Source: Candidatus Woesearchaeota archaeon (GTDB lineage: Archaea > Nanobdellota > Nanobdellia > Woesearchaeales > JABGUJ01). Taken from it: 64,000 nucleotides of DNA. The stretch's first letter is position 1; the number at the start of each line of letters is the position of its first letter. Of this stretch, positions 33,796 to 42,812 are shown piece by piece. The notes beneath the pieces were generated by a model that ran no database searches, had not been told where the DNA came from, and saw only the letters and a program-made list of their open reading frames with translations. A program made the translations under genes and the position numbers. Location of the stretch: positions 288,843 through 352,842 of the forward strand of contig JABGUJ010000002.1 of the NCBI GenBank assembly GCA_018646625.1. Direction: 5' to 3'.

Positions 33796-34911
33796 ATGAG
33801 TGATGAATTCAAGATAGCGGTAGCCACGTTACTTTGTTTGATGGTTGTGTTTGCGGGTTGTAGCGAACAAACAATAACGGGTGAAGCGGTAAAAGAAGAA
33901 ACTATCAAAATCGGTGCGATCCTCATGTTAACTGGGCCAGTTGGCACTAGTTGGGGAGAATATTCACTGAAAGGAATAGAGTTAGCAATAAAAGAGATTA
34001 ATGCAAACGGAGGTATTAATGGAAAACAAGTTGAGCTAATAGTTGAAGATAACAGAGGCGATAATCCCAAGGTTGCGATAAGTGCATTTCATAAGTTAGT
34101 GAATGAGGATAAAGTTTCATTAATAATCGGACCAAATTGGTCGCCGTCCGGATTAGCATTAGCACCATTAGCTGATGAGACGAAAATTGTGATGGTTTCC
34201 CCATCATTAGGTGTTGCTGATTTCAACGAACATAGCGATTACATATTCAACCTTTGGCCTCATGACGTTAGCATAACCGATGAGCTCGCCAGACACGTTT
34301 ATGATAAAGGTTATAGAAGAGTTGCAGTTCTTGGTTCCTTACAAGTATGGGAGATGCAACAGGCGGAAAGATTTAAGAAAACTTTTGAAGAGATTGGGGG
34401 CGAAGTTGTAAGTTTTCAACTACCTAATCCAGAAGACAGAGAGTTGAGAGCGGAAGCTGCCAAGATAAAAGCAAGTGACGCAGAAGCAGTTGTGTTTACC
34501 AATATGGGAAAAGAAGGTCTGAGTGCCAAAAGAATAAGAGAATCGGATGTTAAGATTCCATTCTTTTCTATACTTTTAGATGATGAACAGCTAAGAGCTT
34601 CCGAAGGTGCATTGGAAGATACGGTGATAGTTACTTCATTTACCCCCATAGATAGTTTTGTTCGAAAATTTAAGGAAGAGTATAGCAAAGAGCCGTTGAC
34701 TACTGCAGACACTTCGTACGACTCAGTTGTGTTACTGTCAGAAGCAATCAAAGCAGTAGGTTCCGATGACGCCACACTCATAGCAGAGCATATTAATTCA
34801 CTAAGAACCTACAGCGGTGCTTCTGGCGATCTTATTTTTGATGGAAAGGGCGGAGTTAACAAACCGTTTTCATTAAGGCAAGTACAGAATGGAGTCGTAA
34901 CGGATATTTAA
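33796..34911 (+). CDS. Type I periplasmic-binding lipoprotein, pair 5
   Basis: 371 residues. Lipobox FAGC (Cys22), tag ITGEAV, binding domain KIGAILMLTGPVGTSWGEYSLKGIELAIKEINANGGINGK. GGAGAGGT precedes ATG 33796. The domain body (VSAFHKLV-type AISAFHKLVNEDKVSLIIG, SPSLGVADFNEHSDYIF, NLWPHD) is the closest match to pair 4, so these two are recent duplicates. Convergent with the NSUN gene, with a T-rich tract at the junction. Ligand unknown. Confidence 0.88.
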   Translation: MSDEFKIAVATLLCLMVVFAGCSEQTITGEAVKEETIKIGAILMLTGPVGTSWGEYSLKGIELAIKEINANGGINGKQVELIVEDNRGDNPKVAISAFHKLVNEDKVSLIIGPNWSPSGLALAPLADETKIVMVSPSLGVADFNEHSDYIFNLWPHDVSITDELARHVYDKGYRRVAVLGSLQVWEMQQAERFKKTFEEIGGEVVSFQLPNPEDRELRAEAAKIKASDAEAVVFTNMGKEGLSAKRIRESDVKIPFFSILLDDEQLRASEGALEDTVIVTSFTPIDSFVRKFKEEYSKEPLTTADTSYDSVVLLSEAIKAVGSDDATLIAEHINSLRTYSGASGDLIFDGKGGVNKPFSLRQVQNGVVTDI

Positions 34912-34913
34912 TT

Positions 34914-35852
34914 TTATTTTTTCTTTTTAATTTTAGAAACAAAAAAACCTTCAGTGTCATTATCTTGAGGCCAAATTCTTAAACACTTTTTGACGTCAGG
35001 ATGATAAGTGTCTTTTCCAAATTCTGTTACACAAGGACTACGATTAATATTTAGTTTAATATCTTCAAGTTTTGCATTATCGTTATTGTTTAGAAGAAAA
35101 GAAACAGTTCCTTCGTTCTCTATAGGTTCTAGAGTACAAGTAGAGTATACCATTGTCCCTCCAGGTTTAAGAATGTCGAAAGCAGTTTGTATTAATTGAC
35201 GCTGCGTACCTGCAATACGTTTAACCATATTAAGATTCCACATGTTAATGGTCTTAATGGATTTTCTGATAGTTCCAATTCCGGAACAAGGAGCATCAAC
35301 TAGAATTCTATCAAATTCTTGATCTTTAAAGAAACGTCCTGCGGTCTTTGATACTACAACATTAGATGCACCCATACGTTGTACATTAACGTTTAATGAT
35401 TTTAGCCTCCCACCTTCAACATCGTTTCCGACAACCACGCCAGTGTTGTTCATGTATTGTGCAATCTGTGTAGTTTTAGAACCAGGGGCTGCACACATGT
35501 CAAGCACAGTTTCATGTTCTTGAGGTGCGAGAACAACGGGAGGAATCATAGATGCAGATTCTTGAACATAAATATAACCAAGAACATGTTCTGCAAGATT
35601 ACCTATGTCTCTTCTCTCGCCAGAGATCCAAAAACCTTCTTTACACCAAGGTACTTGGGTAAGAGTCCATTTATCTTCTAATCGTTTTTTAAGTTCAGGA
35701 ATAGATATCTTTAGAGTGTTAACTCGAATACTTTTTCTTAAAAATGCTAGAGAGTATTTTTTGAATTCATCAAAGTCGGTTAATTTAGAATAGTGTTCTA
35801 CAAACTTTGGTTTGAACTTAATATCGCCCGCATTAGGCATGATTTCTAACAT
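34914..35852 (-). CDS. NOL1/NOP2/Sun-type RNA m5C methyltransferase
   Basis: 312 residues. SAM-dependent cytosine-5 methyltransferase of tRNA or rRNA. VLDMCAAPGSKTTQIAQ (motif I), DAPCSGIG with catalytic Cys (motif IV) and YSTCTLEPIENE (motif VI, second Cys) are intact. A short N-terminal extension without a PUA domain is present. TTATTAAT near 35873-35880 lies about 27 nt before ATG 35852, so leaderless. It lies next to other RNA-modification genes (Elp3 at 37394). Position specificity not identifiable. Confidence 0.92.
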   Translation of the reverse strand: MLEIMPNAGDIKFKPKFVEHYSKLTDFDEFKKYSLAFLRKSIRVNTLKISIPELKKRLEDKWTLTQVPWCKEGFWISGERRDIGNLAEHVLGYIYVQESASMIPPVVLAPQEHETVLDMCAAPGSKTTQIAQYMNNTGVVVGNDVEGGRLKSLNVNVQRMGASNVVVSKTAGRFFKDQEFDRILVDAPCSGIGTIRKSIKTINMWNLNMVKRIAGTQRQLIQTAFDILKPGGTMVYSTCTLEPIENEGTVSFLLNNNDNAKLEDIKLNINRSPCVTEFGKDTYHPDVKKCLRIWPQDNDTEGFFVSKIKKKK

Positions 35853-35906
35853 AGATTGTGATTAGAAGTGATCATTAATAAATTCTTTTGAGAAATGACG
35901 ATTAAA

Positions 35907-36788
35907 TTACCGTTCTGCGGCCAACAAAGCGCCTGCACCAAGTGTACAAATAATACTACTGTCTCCTTGAGATCCACCACGATGCCTCATAGTTCGTTCG
36001 TGCTTACTAGCTCTACTAACATAGCCAACTCTACCTCTCACCGCATCTAAGTGTCTCGGTAAGGCTTCGATTGCATCTTCCAAGAATGAATCAGCTAACT
36101 TGAGACCACTGCCGTCCTGGTGAATTTCACCTAATCTTCTAAATAAGTCAACTGCGGCTTCAGCCCTAGGTTGAGCTTGCGAGGTTGCAAGTGAATAAAG
36201 AGTTCGAGACACAGTTAATAATTCGTCAGCAGTCGGAGCATAATCGTCCCCGGGTCTGTGATATACTCTATAGAATATTCTTGCTTTCATTTCTTCAGGT
36301 CTGTTTGGTTTAACAGGTTCAGATAAAAAAGAGTCCATATCAGAACTACATCTTGCGGCCTCTGCAGCAGCTTCAACAAGATAAGGAACAACATTCACTC
36401 CGTGTTCGAACATATCTCCTGCCAGTTCATAAAAAGGAATTATACGAGAACCAAATAAATCAAACAATTCTCTAGTTTCAGTAGCAGAACGTATGCCACC
36501 TGCGATTAGTCCGCTATTTCTTAATTCTAATTCAAGTTTAGAAAAATCATCAGGATCATAAAGAACTCTTTTTGCCTGAGTTTGAAACTCTCCAATATCA
36601 AAAGAAATGGCCCTTCTTAGTCTACATAGTACTCCTGCAAGATATGAGTTATTCAAACCTACAGGCTCAATCGCATCAGCGATTTCTCCAGTGATTTCAA
36701 GAATCCGCGGTTTCAGGCCTTTGGCTTCTAACTCTGCCAGCCTTCCAGCCCTAACAATATATCTACCTAGTCCATCTTCCCCTGACAT
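35907..36788 (-). CDS. Hypothetical soluble helical protein, 293 aa
   Basis: I do not recognise a family. No signal peptide or membrane segment; mainly helical, acidic first half and Arg-rich second half, with a small-residue tail IICTLGAGALLAAER. No catalytic motif seen. TTTTTATAT (about 36805-36812) lies about 25 nt before ATG 36788, supporting a real leaderless gene. Lies between NSUN and the DOT1-like methyltransferase, all minus strand, but separated by 55-75 nt gaps. Confidence 0.5.
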   Translation of the reverse strand: MSGEDGLGRYIVRAGRLAELEAKGLKPRILEITGEIADAIEPVGLNNSYLAGVLCRLRRAISFDIGEFQTQAKRVLYDPDDFSKLELELRNSGLIAGGIRSATETRELFDLFGSRIIPFYELAGDMFEHGVNVVPYLVEAAAEAARCSSDMDSFLSEPVKPNRPEEMKARIFYRVYHRPGDDYAPTADELLTVSRTLYSLATSQAQPRAEAAVDLFRRLGEIHQDGSGLKLADSFLEDAIEALPRHLDAVRGRVGYVSRASKHERTMRHRGGSQGDSSIICTLGAGALLAAER

Positions 36789-36863
36789 AATAAGAAAAGT
36801 TCAGTAATCATATAAAAAGCTTGCGAATGTGTGATTGATTGGAATATGTAAACTACAACGCAG

Positions 36864-37397
36864 CTAATTAGTATATTCGACAATTGGGATTTGATTTTGC
36901 CAGAACTTTTGTCCTTTATTAAGAATGGATGGTTGAAAGATCTCATTATGGATGTAAAGTTTGCCGGAAAGTTCATTTTTCAGCTTTGTTTCAAACTCTT
37001 TTGAGAAACTTTGATCAGGGTTAATGAAAATTACATTGTATTTTGATAAATCCATTTCTGTAAAGTCAGAGTTTCCAAAATTGCAGTTTATGTTCAACTC
37101 ATTTTTGACTCTGTTGCTCATCTCAATCAATTCAGGGTCACTTTCAACTCCTAAAGCAGTTGTAAATAATGAAGCAACCATAACAACCCTGCCATCTCCT
37201 GATCCCAAATCTAAAAAAGAATCAGCATCTTGTAAGTTTATCTTCTTAAAGAATTCAAAGACGTTTTTACAGTTTGCAGTACCATATATTCCTTTATTAG
37301 TATCCCAATAAAGTGCACCACGTTCTTTTCTTAACTGTTTATCAAAATCTTCAAAGTAAGAATCAATCTTTTTGAATATATCAACATCGATGATCAT
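36864..37397 (-). CDS. Small class I methyltransferase, DOT1-like fold
   Basis: 177 residues. FLDLGSGDGRVVMVASLF (motif I) and GVESDPELIEMSNRVK (motif II), then a short C-terminal strand region; similar to DOT1-like and other small SAM methyltransferases of archaea. YGTANCKNVFEFF precedes motif I. It overlaps elp3 by 4 nt at its start (ATGA), so it is cotranscribed with that tRNA-modifying gene and may act on tRNA or ribosomal substrates (inference). Confidence 0.7.
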   Translation of the reverse strand: MIIDVDIFKKIDSYFEDFDKQLRKERGALYWDTNKGIYGTANCKNVFEFFKKINLQDADSFLDLGSGDGRVVMVASLFTTALGVESDPELIEMSNRVKNELNINCNFGNSDFTEMDLSKYNVIFINPDQSFSKEFETKLKNELSGKLYIHNEIFQPSILNKGQKFWQNQIPIVEYTN

Positions 37398-39085
37398 TTT
37401 AACAACTTGACCATGTAAGGGCCTTGAAGGTTATACCCTTGTTTTCTATAATAATCTCTAACACCTATGCCAGATATCACAACAACTTTGTTTTTACCGT
37501 GTTGTTTAGTTATTTTCTCAGCAGCATCAAGAAGTTTCTTTCCCAGTCCTCTATGTTGAGATTGATGACTCTTGGCTTTTTTTCCTAAAGCAACAGTTGA
37601 TCCATATACATGCAGTTCTCGTACCAAAGTAGAAGAGCTTGTTATCTCCGAGCGTAATGACTGAGATGGAATACGTAATCTGCAAAATCCAAATATTACA
37701 TCGTTCTTTTTATCTTCAAATGAAATAAAGAACTCCTTTCCGTGATTGGCATCGTATTCTCTAATTACCAACTCAGGTTTTGATGCTATCGCGGCTCTTC
37801 CAACTTCCCTGCATCTTATGCAACGACATTTGTATCCTTTTTCTAAAAGAACTTTGTGAATATATTGACGAAGGTTGGTTCGATCAACACCATCTTCAGT
37901 CATAAAAGTGGGAATGTCTCTTTGCACTCTCATGATTCTACAATAAGGTTCTACAAAACGTTTGAATTCAGCAATTAGATTAGCAGCTTTCTGAGTAGTT
38001 ATAGGGGTGAATTTTCCTTTCTTGTAATGATTAAACAACTTAGTACCTTTAAGAACCATACAAGGATAGAGTTTAAGCATGTCGGGTTTGAAGTTGTTGT
38101 CAGTAAACAGTTGTTTTAATGACGCAAGATCTTCCTTCTCAGAAATTGTTGGCAAGCCAAGCATCATGTGAAAATTCAATTTATATCCTAGATCTCTCAA
38201 AGTTTGTATCGCATGTATGCTGTCTTCAACAGTGTGACCCCGGTTTATTGCCTTTAACGCTTTATCGTATACACTTTGCACACCAAGTTCTACTCTCGTG
38301 CAACCAAGACGAAGCATTTCATTAGCGTGCTTTAATTGAGCATAATCGGGACGTGTTTCAATAGTCATTCCAACACATTTAACTTCTGACTTTTCGTTTC
38401 GTTTTTGTTCCAGTTCTAAAGTAGAAGTTCCTCTTATTTTTTTAAGTTGGGAGAAGATAGTCTTGGCTCGTGTTTCATCTCCAACGTCACCAGGTAGGAA
38501 GAAGAATTTCTTGAATTTAGGTATATTTAATTTCCCGTCTTTAAGAAACAATTTAGAGAAATCATTCATTGCCTTAAGAGAGTAAGTTACAAAATTGTCT
38601 CTGTATTTTTTAGGGAAGCTAATGAACGTGCCACCCATAATGATTAGCTCTATTTTTTCAGGAACATGGCCCGTTACAACGTATTGTTCCAGACGATTAA
38701 ATGTTTGAATGTAAGGATCAAAGTTGGCTCTTAATGCTCTCATCGTGGCCGGTTCTTTACCTGTATAGCTTTGAGGAACATCTCCAAAGTTAGATTCAGG
38801 ACCGCCTGGACAAGTTGTGCATTTTCCGTGAGGACAAGCATACGGTTTGGACATGATTGCAACCATGCTAACTCCGCTAATACTCCTGGTTGGTTTGGTA
38901 AGAAGATATTTTCTGAGTAAAGGAATTTCTTTTTCGTTTGCAGTAAGAAGAACTTGTATATCTGTTGGAACGGTTTTAAGCTTGTGTTTAGAACAAAGTT
39001 TAATCTTTAACTTAACAATCTCCAATTTAGAGAGTTTCTTGCTTTTTATCTCATTAATGAGCTCAGTGTAATATTCCGAAGTCAT
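37394..39085 (-). CDS. elp3: Elp3-type tRNA uridine-34 modification enzyme
   Basis: 563 residues. Makes cm5U at wobble U34 of tRNAs. Radical SAM region with CPHGKCTTCPGG (cysteine cluster), KIELIIMGGTF, GMTIETRPDY, CTRVELGVQSVYDKAL and RIMRVQRDIP, followed by a zinc-binding CRCIRCREVG and a C-terminal GNAT acetyltransferase domain with GLGKKLLDAAEKI. Both domains are complete. The downstream methyltransferase overlaps by 4 nt. Relevant to nearby tRNA-Glu and tRNA-Lys, though those two have C34, not U34. Confidence 0.96.
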   Translation of the reverse strand: MTSEYYTELINEIKSKKLSKLEIVKLKIKLCSKHKLKTVPTDIQVLLTANEKEIPLLRKYLLTKPTRSISGVSMVAIMSKPYACPHGKCTTCPGGPESNFGDVPQSYTGKEPATMRALRANFDPYIQTFNRLEQYVVTGHVPEKIELIIMGGTFISFPKKYRDNFVTYSLKAMNDFSKLFLKDGKLNIPKFKKFFFLPGDVGDETRAKTIFSQLKKIRGTSTLELEQKRNEKSEVKCVGMTIETRPDYAQLKHANEMLRLGCTRVELGVQSVYDKALKAINRGHTVEDSIHAIQTLRDLGYKLNFHMMLGLPTISEKEDLASLKQLFTDNNFKPDMLKLYPCMVLKGTKLFNHYKKGKFTPITTQKAANLIAEFKRFVEPYCRIMRVQRDIPTFMTEDGVDRTNLRQYIHKVLLEKGYKCRCIRCREVGRAAIASKPELVIREYDANHGKEFFISFEDKKNDVIFGFCRLRIPSQSLRSEITSSSTLVRELHVYGSTVALGKKAKSHQSQHRGLGKKLLDAAEKITKQHGKNKVVVISGIGVRDYYRKQGYNLQGPYMVKLLK

Positions 39086-39118
39086 AATAGGGTAATAATA
39101 ATTACCATTTAAATTTGT

Positions 39119-39150
39119 TTAGAAAAGGAAAAAAGAAAAAATAGAGGATT
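39119..39150 (-). terminator. T-rich terminator after the secreted GYxxG protein
   Basis: Minus strand reads TTTTTTCTTTTTTCCTTTTC right after the stop codon of the gene starting at 40041, a T-run terminator without a hairpin. Confidence 0.5.
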
Positions 39151-40041
39151 TTACTCCTCAGCCATAGCTTCTTCAACAGGTTCTTCTACAATTTCAACAA
39201 CAGTTTTTTGCTTCATTGCTGCTGGTTTGTAGACAACTTTTCTTAAGTCTCTTTTTTCTTTAGCTACTCTCTGTAGTTCGTATGGATCATATACTCCAGT
39301 TGAACCTACTACGAAAGATGCTGTTGAAAGTTTTCTTGAAGAATACTCTGCACCTGCCTCGTACTTAGCGGGACGACCCATTGATGCGTGTCTGTATCCC
39401 AAAAGGAACTTTGGCCTATTGATAGATGCAATCTCGGTTTCAGTGAAATCCTTACCTGCAATCATTTTTGGTAAATTACCAAGTGTGTATGCATAAGGTC
39501 GGATCATACCAGTTGCTTTATCCATCATACCAACTTTATAACCTAGAGCATAACTGCTCATCATAGTATTCAGATAAGATCTTGCAAGATCTGACTGAAG
39601 GTTTCTCGTGTGAGGAACGCTTACTTCAGGTGAAAGTTCTCCGGACAAACGTTTGTATGATGTTTGTTCATTTTCTAGAGCTACTCCGTTATTAACGTCA
39701 GCTTTAACGTACTTAGGAGATAGCATTGATTTTGCATCGTTAGCTCCCTCTGTGTAACCTGCTCTAAAGTCACTTGTTGAAATTCTTCCAACAAAGTACA
39801 TGTACTCTCTGCTACCTTTATCGAATGTAGGTAATCCAGCTTTTGTTGCTATTGATTGCCATTTAGCAGGTGAATGAATCACACCTGGCGTTATAAGCAA
39901 ATTGTTTGACACATCATAATGTCCAACTACATATCCAACTTTGTAACTTTTTGGATCTCTAGCTGAAGGTTGCGCCATACTAGCTACAGCCATCATACTT
40001 ACGATCAGAATCGCTAGCACACATAGAAATGTTTTCTTCAT
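39151..40041 (-). CDS. Secreted protein with GYxxG repeats
   Basis: 296 residues. Signal peptide (MKKTFLCVLAILIVSMMAVASMAQ, probable cleavage after the Ala-Gln region at about 23). The mature part contains spaced repeats of the form [FY]xxGYxxGxxD: VGYVVGHYD, AGYTEGAND, LGYKVGMMD, LGYRHASMG, with related GSTGVYD; this suggests small repeating units packing glycine-tyrosine turns. Acidic tail EEPVEEAMAEE. ATG 40041 is chosen since GAGGTGG lies before it. Unknown function; secreted surface protein. Confidence 0.65.
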   Translation of the reverse strand: MKKTFLCVLAILIVSMMAVASMAQPSARDPKSYKVGYVVGHYDVSNNLLITPGVIHSPAKWQSIATKAGLPTFDKGSREYMYFVGRISTSDFRAGYTEGANDAKSMLSPKYVKADVNNGVALENEQTSYKRLSGELSPEVSVPHTRNLQSDLARSYLNTMMSSYALGYKVGMMDKATGMIRPYAYTLGNLPKMIAGKDFTETEIASINRPKFLLGYRHASMGRPAKYEAGAEYSSRKLSTASFVVGSTGVYDPYELQRVAKEKRDLRKVVYKPAAMKQKTVVEIVEEPVEEAMAEE

Positions 40042-40143
40042 CAAATACCACCTCAGACTTGATTATAATTAATAGAGATCAAGTTATCGGCTCTATTTAA
40101 ATCTTTCCATGTTATTTAAGGCCAGAGAGCCTAATAATCTACT

Positions 40144-42807
40144 CTACGCAGATATCTTTCTTAGAATGAGCTTTCTTGCTTCAAGGATGATGTATATAGA
40201 TAAAGCCACCAGCGTGATCAAAACCCAGTCAGATAATCCTAAAGCGGTAGTTTTGAACGCGTTACTTAATGGAGTGTATAGTACAACTATCTGCATTATG
40301 ATTGAGACGACTACTGCCCCAATAAGATATTTGCTGTCTTTAATGTTAATTAAGAAATTCTTAGCTCTATAGGTTAATACATTGAATAATTGAAAGACTA
40401 TAAGCGTTGTGAATGCAATGGATCTTGCTTTTGTTCCTGCAGCACCATAATGATAAAATAATCCTAAAGTACCAATGCACATAACCGTGCCAACAATAAG
40501 AATGTTGTTGATTACTTCTCTAGTTATTATTGGTTCAGAAAGTTTTCTTGGTTTTTTTTCCATGATGTTTTTATCGTAAGGATCAAGGCCAAGAGCTAAT
40601 CCAGGTAGGCCGTCAGTTACTAAATTAACCCACAGTATTTGTATAGCAATCAAAGGTAAAGGTAGGCCAACAAGTATTGCCAGAAATATTACAAGTATTT
40701 CTCCCAGGTTACTAGATAAAGTATATTGTACAAAACTCTTTATGTTGTTGTAGATTCCTCTGCCTTCCTCTACCGCGTTAACTATTGAAACAAAATTATC
40801 ATCTGTAAGAACCATATCTGAAGCTTCTTTGGCTACATCTGTACCAGTTATACCCATCGCCACACCGATGTCTGCTTTTTTTAGTGCAGGAGCATCATTA
40901 ACACCGTCGCCAGTCATTGCTACAACGTGGCCTCTGCTCTTTAATGCCGCAAGAATTCTTGCTTTATGTTCGGGAGAAGTTCTTGCGTATACTACAACAT
41001 CTTCTACAATTTCTTTAAATTCACTATCTGATAAATTATCCAGTTCTTTTCCTGTGAGAACTTTCTCTTTGTTTCTCATCAACCCAACATGTTTAGCAAT
41101 CGCAATAGCGGTGTCTTTAAAATCTCCAGTTATCATTACAGTTTTGATACCTGCAGCATAACATTCATCGATGGCTCCTTTCACTTCTTGCCTTGGAGGA
41201 TCCATCATGCCTTGCAGCCCGACAAAAATAAGATCTTGTTCTATTTTGGACTTAGTATACTTTGTAGGCAGTTCTTTGTAGGCAAAACCTAACACTCTTA
41301 ATGCTTGTTTTGATAGTTCTTGATTTGTTTTTTCAATTAATTGCTTATCTTTAGTAGTTAGTGCTCTGACTTTCCCGTTTATGAGGATTTTGCTACAATC
41401 TTGTAGAATCATATCGGGAGCACCTTTAGAGTATGCGACAAGTTTCAAACCTACTTTGTGTATTGTAGTCATACATTTTCGTTCAGAATCAAAAGGAATA
41501 TCGTCTTTTTGAGGATATTTTTTTAACAATAATTCTCGACCTAGCTTTGCTTTAGATGCGGACACCAATAGTGCAGCTTCAGTAGGATCGCCGTTTACTT
41601 TCCAAGCATTTTTTTCTTTGAATAATGAAGATTCATTACATAGTGCGCCAATTCTTAATAGTAGATCTAGTTTGTTTGATGCAATAGGTTTAGACGTTTT
41701 AAAATCTGTAAATTCTCCAGTTGGTTCATATCCCCTGCCGGAGAGATTGACTAGCTTGTTGTCAAGGAACAATTTAGTAACGGTCATTTCATTTCTGGTG
41801 AGCGTTCCAGTCTTGTCAGTGCAAATGTAACTTGTACTTCCTAATGTTTCCACTGCAGGTAATCTTCGAATTAAAGCGTGGCGTTTTACCATTCTTTGTA
41901 CACCAAGAGCTAAAGAAATAGTTACAATCGCTGGAAGACCTTCAGGTATTGCAGCAACAGCTAAACTGACAGATGCTAAAAACATTGTTACAATAAATTC
42001 TTTAGATAATGTTCCAAAGATCCATTCTCTTCCAATGCCTAACAGAAAAACCAGTACGCAAGTTGCAATAGTGATCCATCCAAGCCATTTTCCAAAATGT
42101 TGTAGTTTAGTTTGAAGAGGTGTTTTCTCTTCATCAGATTGTTGAATGCCTTTGGCAATCTTTCCAATCTCGGTTGACATCCCTGTATTAGTAACAATTG
42201 CTAGTGCTTTTCCTCTAGTAATAATTGTGCTAGAATAGAGCATGTTTTTTCTTTCAGCTAAAATGGCATCTTTGCTTAGCTTAATTGCGTTTTTAGTTAC
42301 AGGAGTGCTTTCTCCTGTTAAAGAAGATTCATTTATTTGCAGATTAGATTGTTCAATTAACCTTGCATCTGCAGGAATTTTATCTCCGGTTCTCAAAACT
42401 AGAATGTCTCCAGGAACTAATTCAGAAGCATCAATCTCAATTTCTTTACCTTCTTTTAGTACCCTTGCTTTTAGTGCAGATAATTTTTTCAACGCTTCAA
42501 TGGCTTTCTCGGCTCTATATTCTTGAGTGAATCCAAAAATACCGTTTACTATGACAATGATTGCGATAACAACTGCGTCAAGTGTTTCTCCAATAAGTAA
42601 AGAGATGATTATTGCCGCGATAAGAATAAGAATTACAAAGCTGGTGAATTGTTGTACGAGAATTTTAAACGGAGAAATTGTATGAGTTTGTATAATTGTG
42701 TTTGAACCAAATCTATTAAGTCTTGCATTAGACTCTTTCGTACTTAGACCATTTTTTCTTGAGTTCAGACTCTCAATGACTTCATTAATCGATTGATCAT
42801 AGTACAT
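40144..42807 (-). CDS. P2A-type Ca2+-transporting ATPase
   Basis: 887 residues, complete. Actuator with LTGESTPV, phosphorylation motif DKTGTLTRNEMTV, nucleotide domain and hinge TGDGVNDAPALKKADIG. Membrane ion-binding motifs SVSLAVAAIPEGLPA (M4) and LWVNLVTDGLPGLALG (M6) correspond to the Ca2+ site of SERCA/PMR1 pumps. Cytosolic N- and C-termini. Preceded on the same strand by the linker protein, with 5 nt between them. Exports Ca2+ (or Mn2+) from the cell; a CaCA exchanger lies at 49977. Confidence 0.93.
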   Translation of the reverse strand: MYYDQSINEVIESLNSRKNGLSTKESNARLNRFGSNTIIQTHTISPFKILVQQFTSFVILILIAAIIISLLIGETLDAVVIAIIVIVNGIFGFTQEYRAEKAIEALKKLSALKARVLKEGKEIEIDASELVPGDILVLRTGDKIPADARLIEQSNLQINESSLTGESTPVTKNAIKLSKDAILAERKNMLYSSTIITRGKALAIVTNTGMSTEIGKIAKGIQQSDEEKTPLQTKLQHFGKWLGWITIATCVLVFLLGIGREWIFGTLSKEFIVTMFLASVSLAVAAIPEGLPAIVTISLALGVQRMVKRHALIRRLPAVETLGSTSYICTDKTGTLTRNEMTVTKLFLDNKLVNLSGRGYEPTGEFTDFKTSKPIASNKLDLLLRIGALCNESSLFKEKNAWKVNGDPTEAALLVSASKAKLGRELLLKKYPQKDDIPFDSERKCMTTIHKVGLKLVAYSKGAPDMILQDCSKILINGKVRALTTKDKQLIEKTNQELSKQALRVLGFAYKELPTKYTKSKIEQDLIFVGLQGMMDPPRQEVKGAIDECYAAGIKTVMITGDFKDTAIAIAKHVGLMRNKEKVLTGKELDNLSDSEFKEIVEDVVVYARTSPEHKARILAALKSRGHVVAMTGDGVNDAPALKKADIGVAMGITGTDVAKEASDMVLTDDNFVSIVNAVEEGRGIYNNIKSFVQYTLSSNLGEILVIFLAILVGLPLPLIAIQILWVNLVTDGLPGLALGLDPYDKNIMEKKPRKLSEPIITREVINNILIVGTVMCIGTLGLFYHYGAAGTKARSIAFTTLIVFQLFNVLTYRAKNFLINIKDSKYLIGAVVVSIIMQIVVLYTPLSNAFKTTALGLSDWVLITLVALSIYIILEARKLILRKISA

Positions 42808-42812
42808 GAAGC

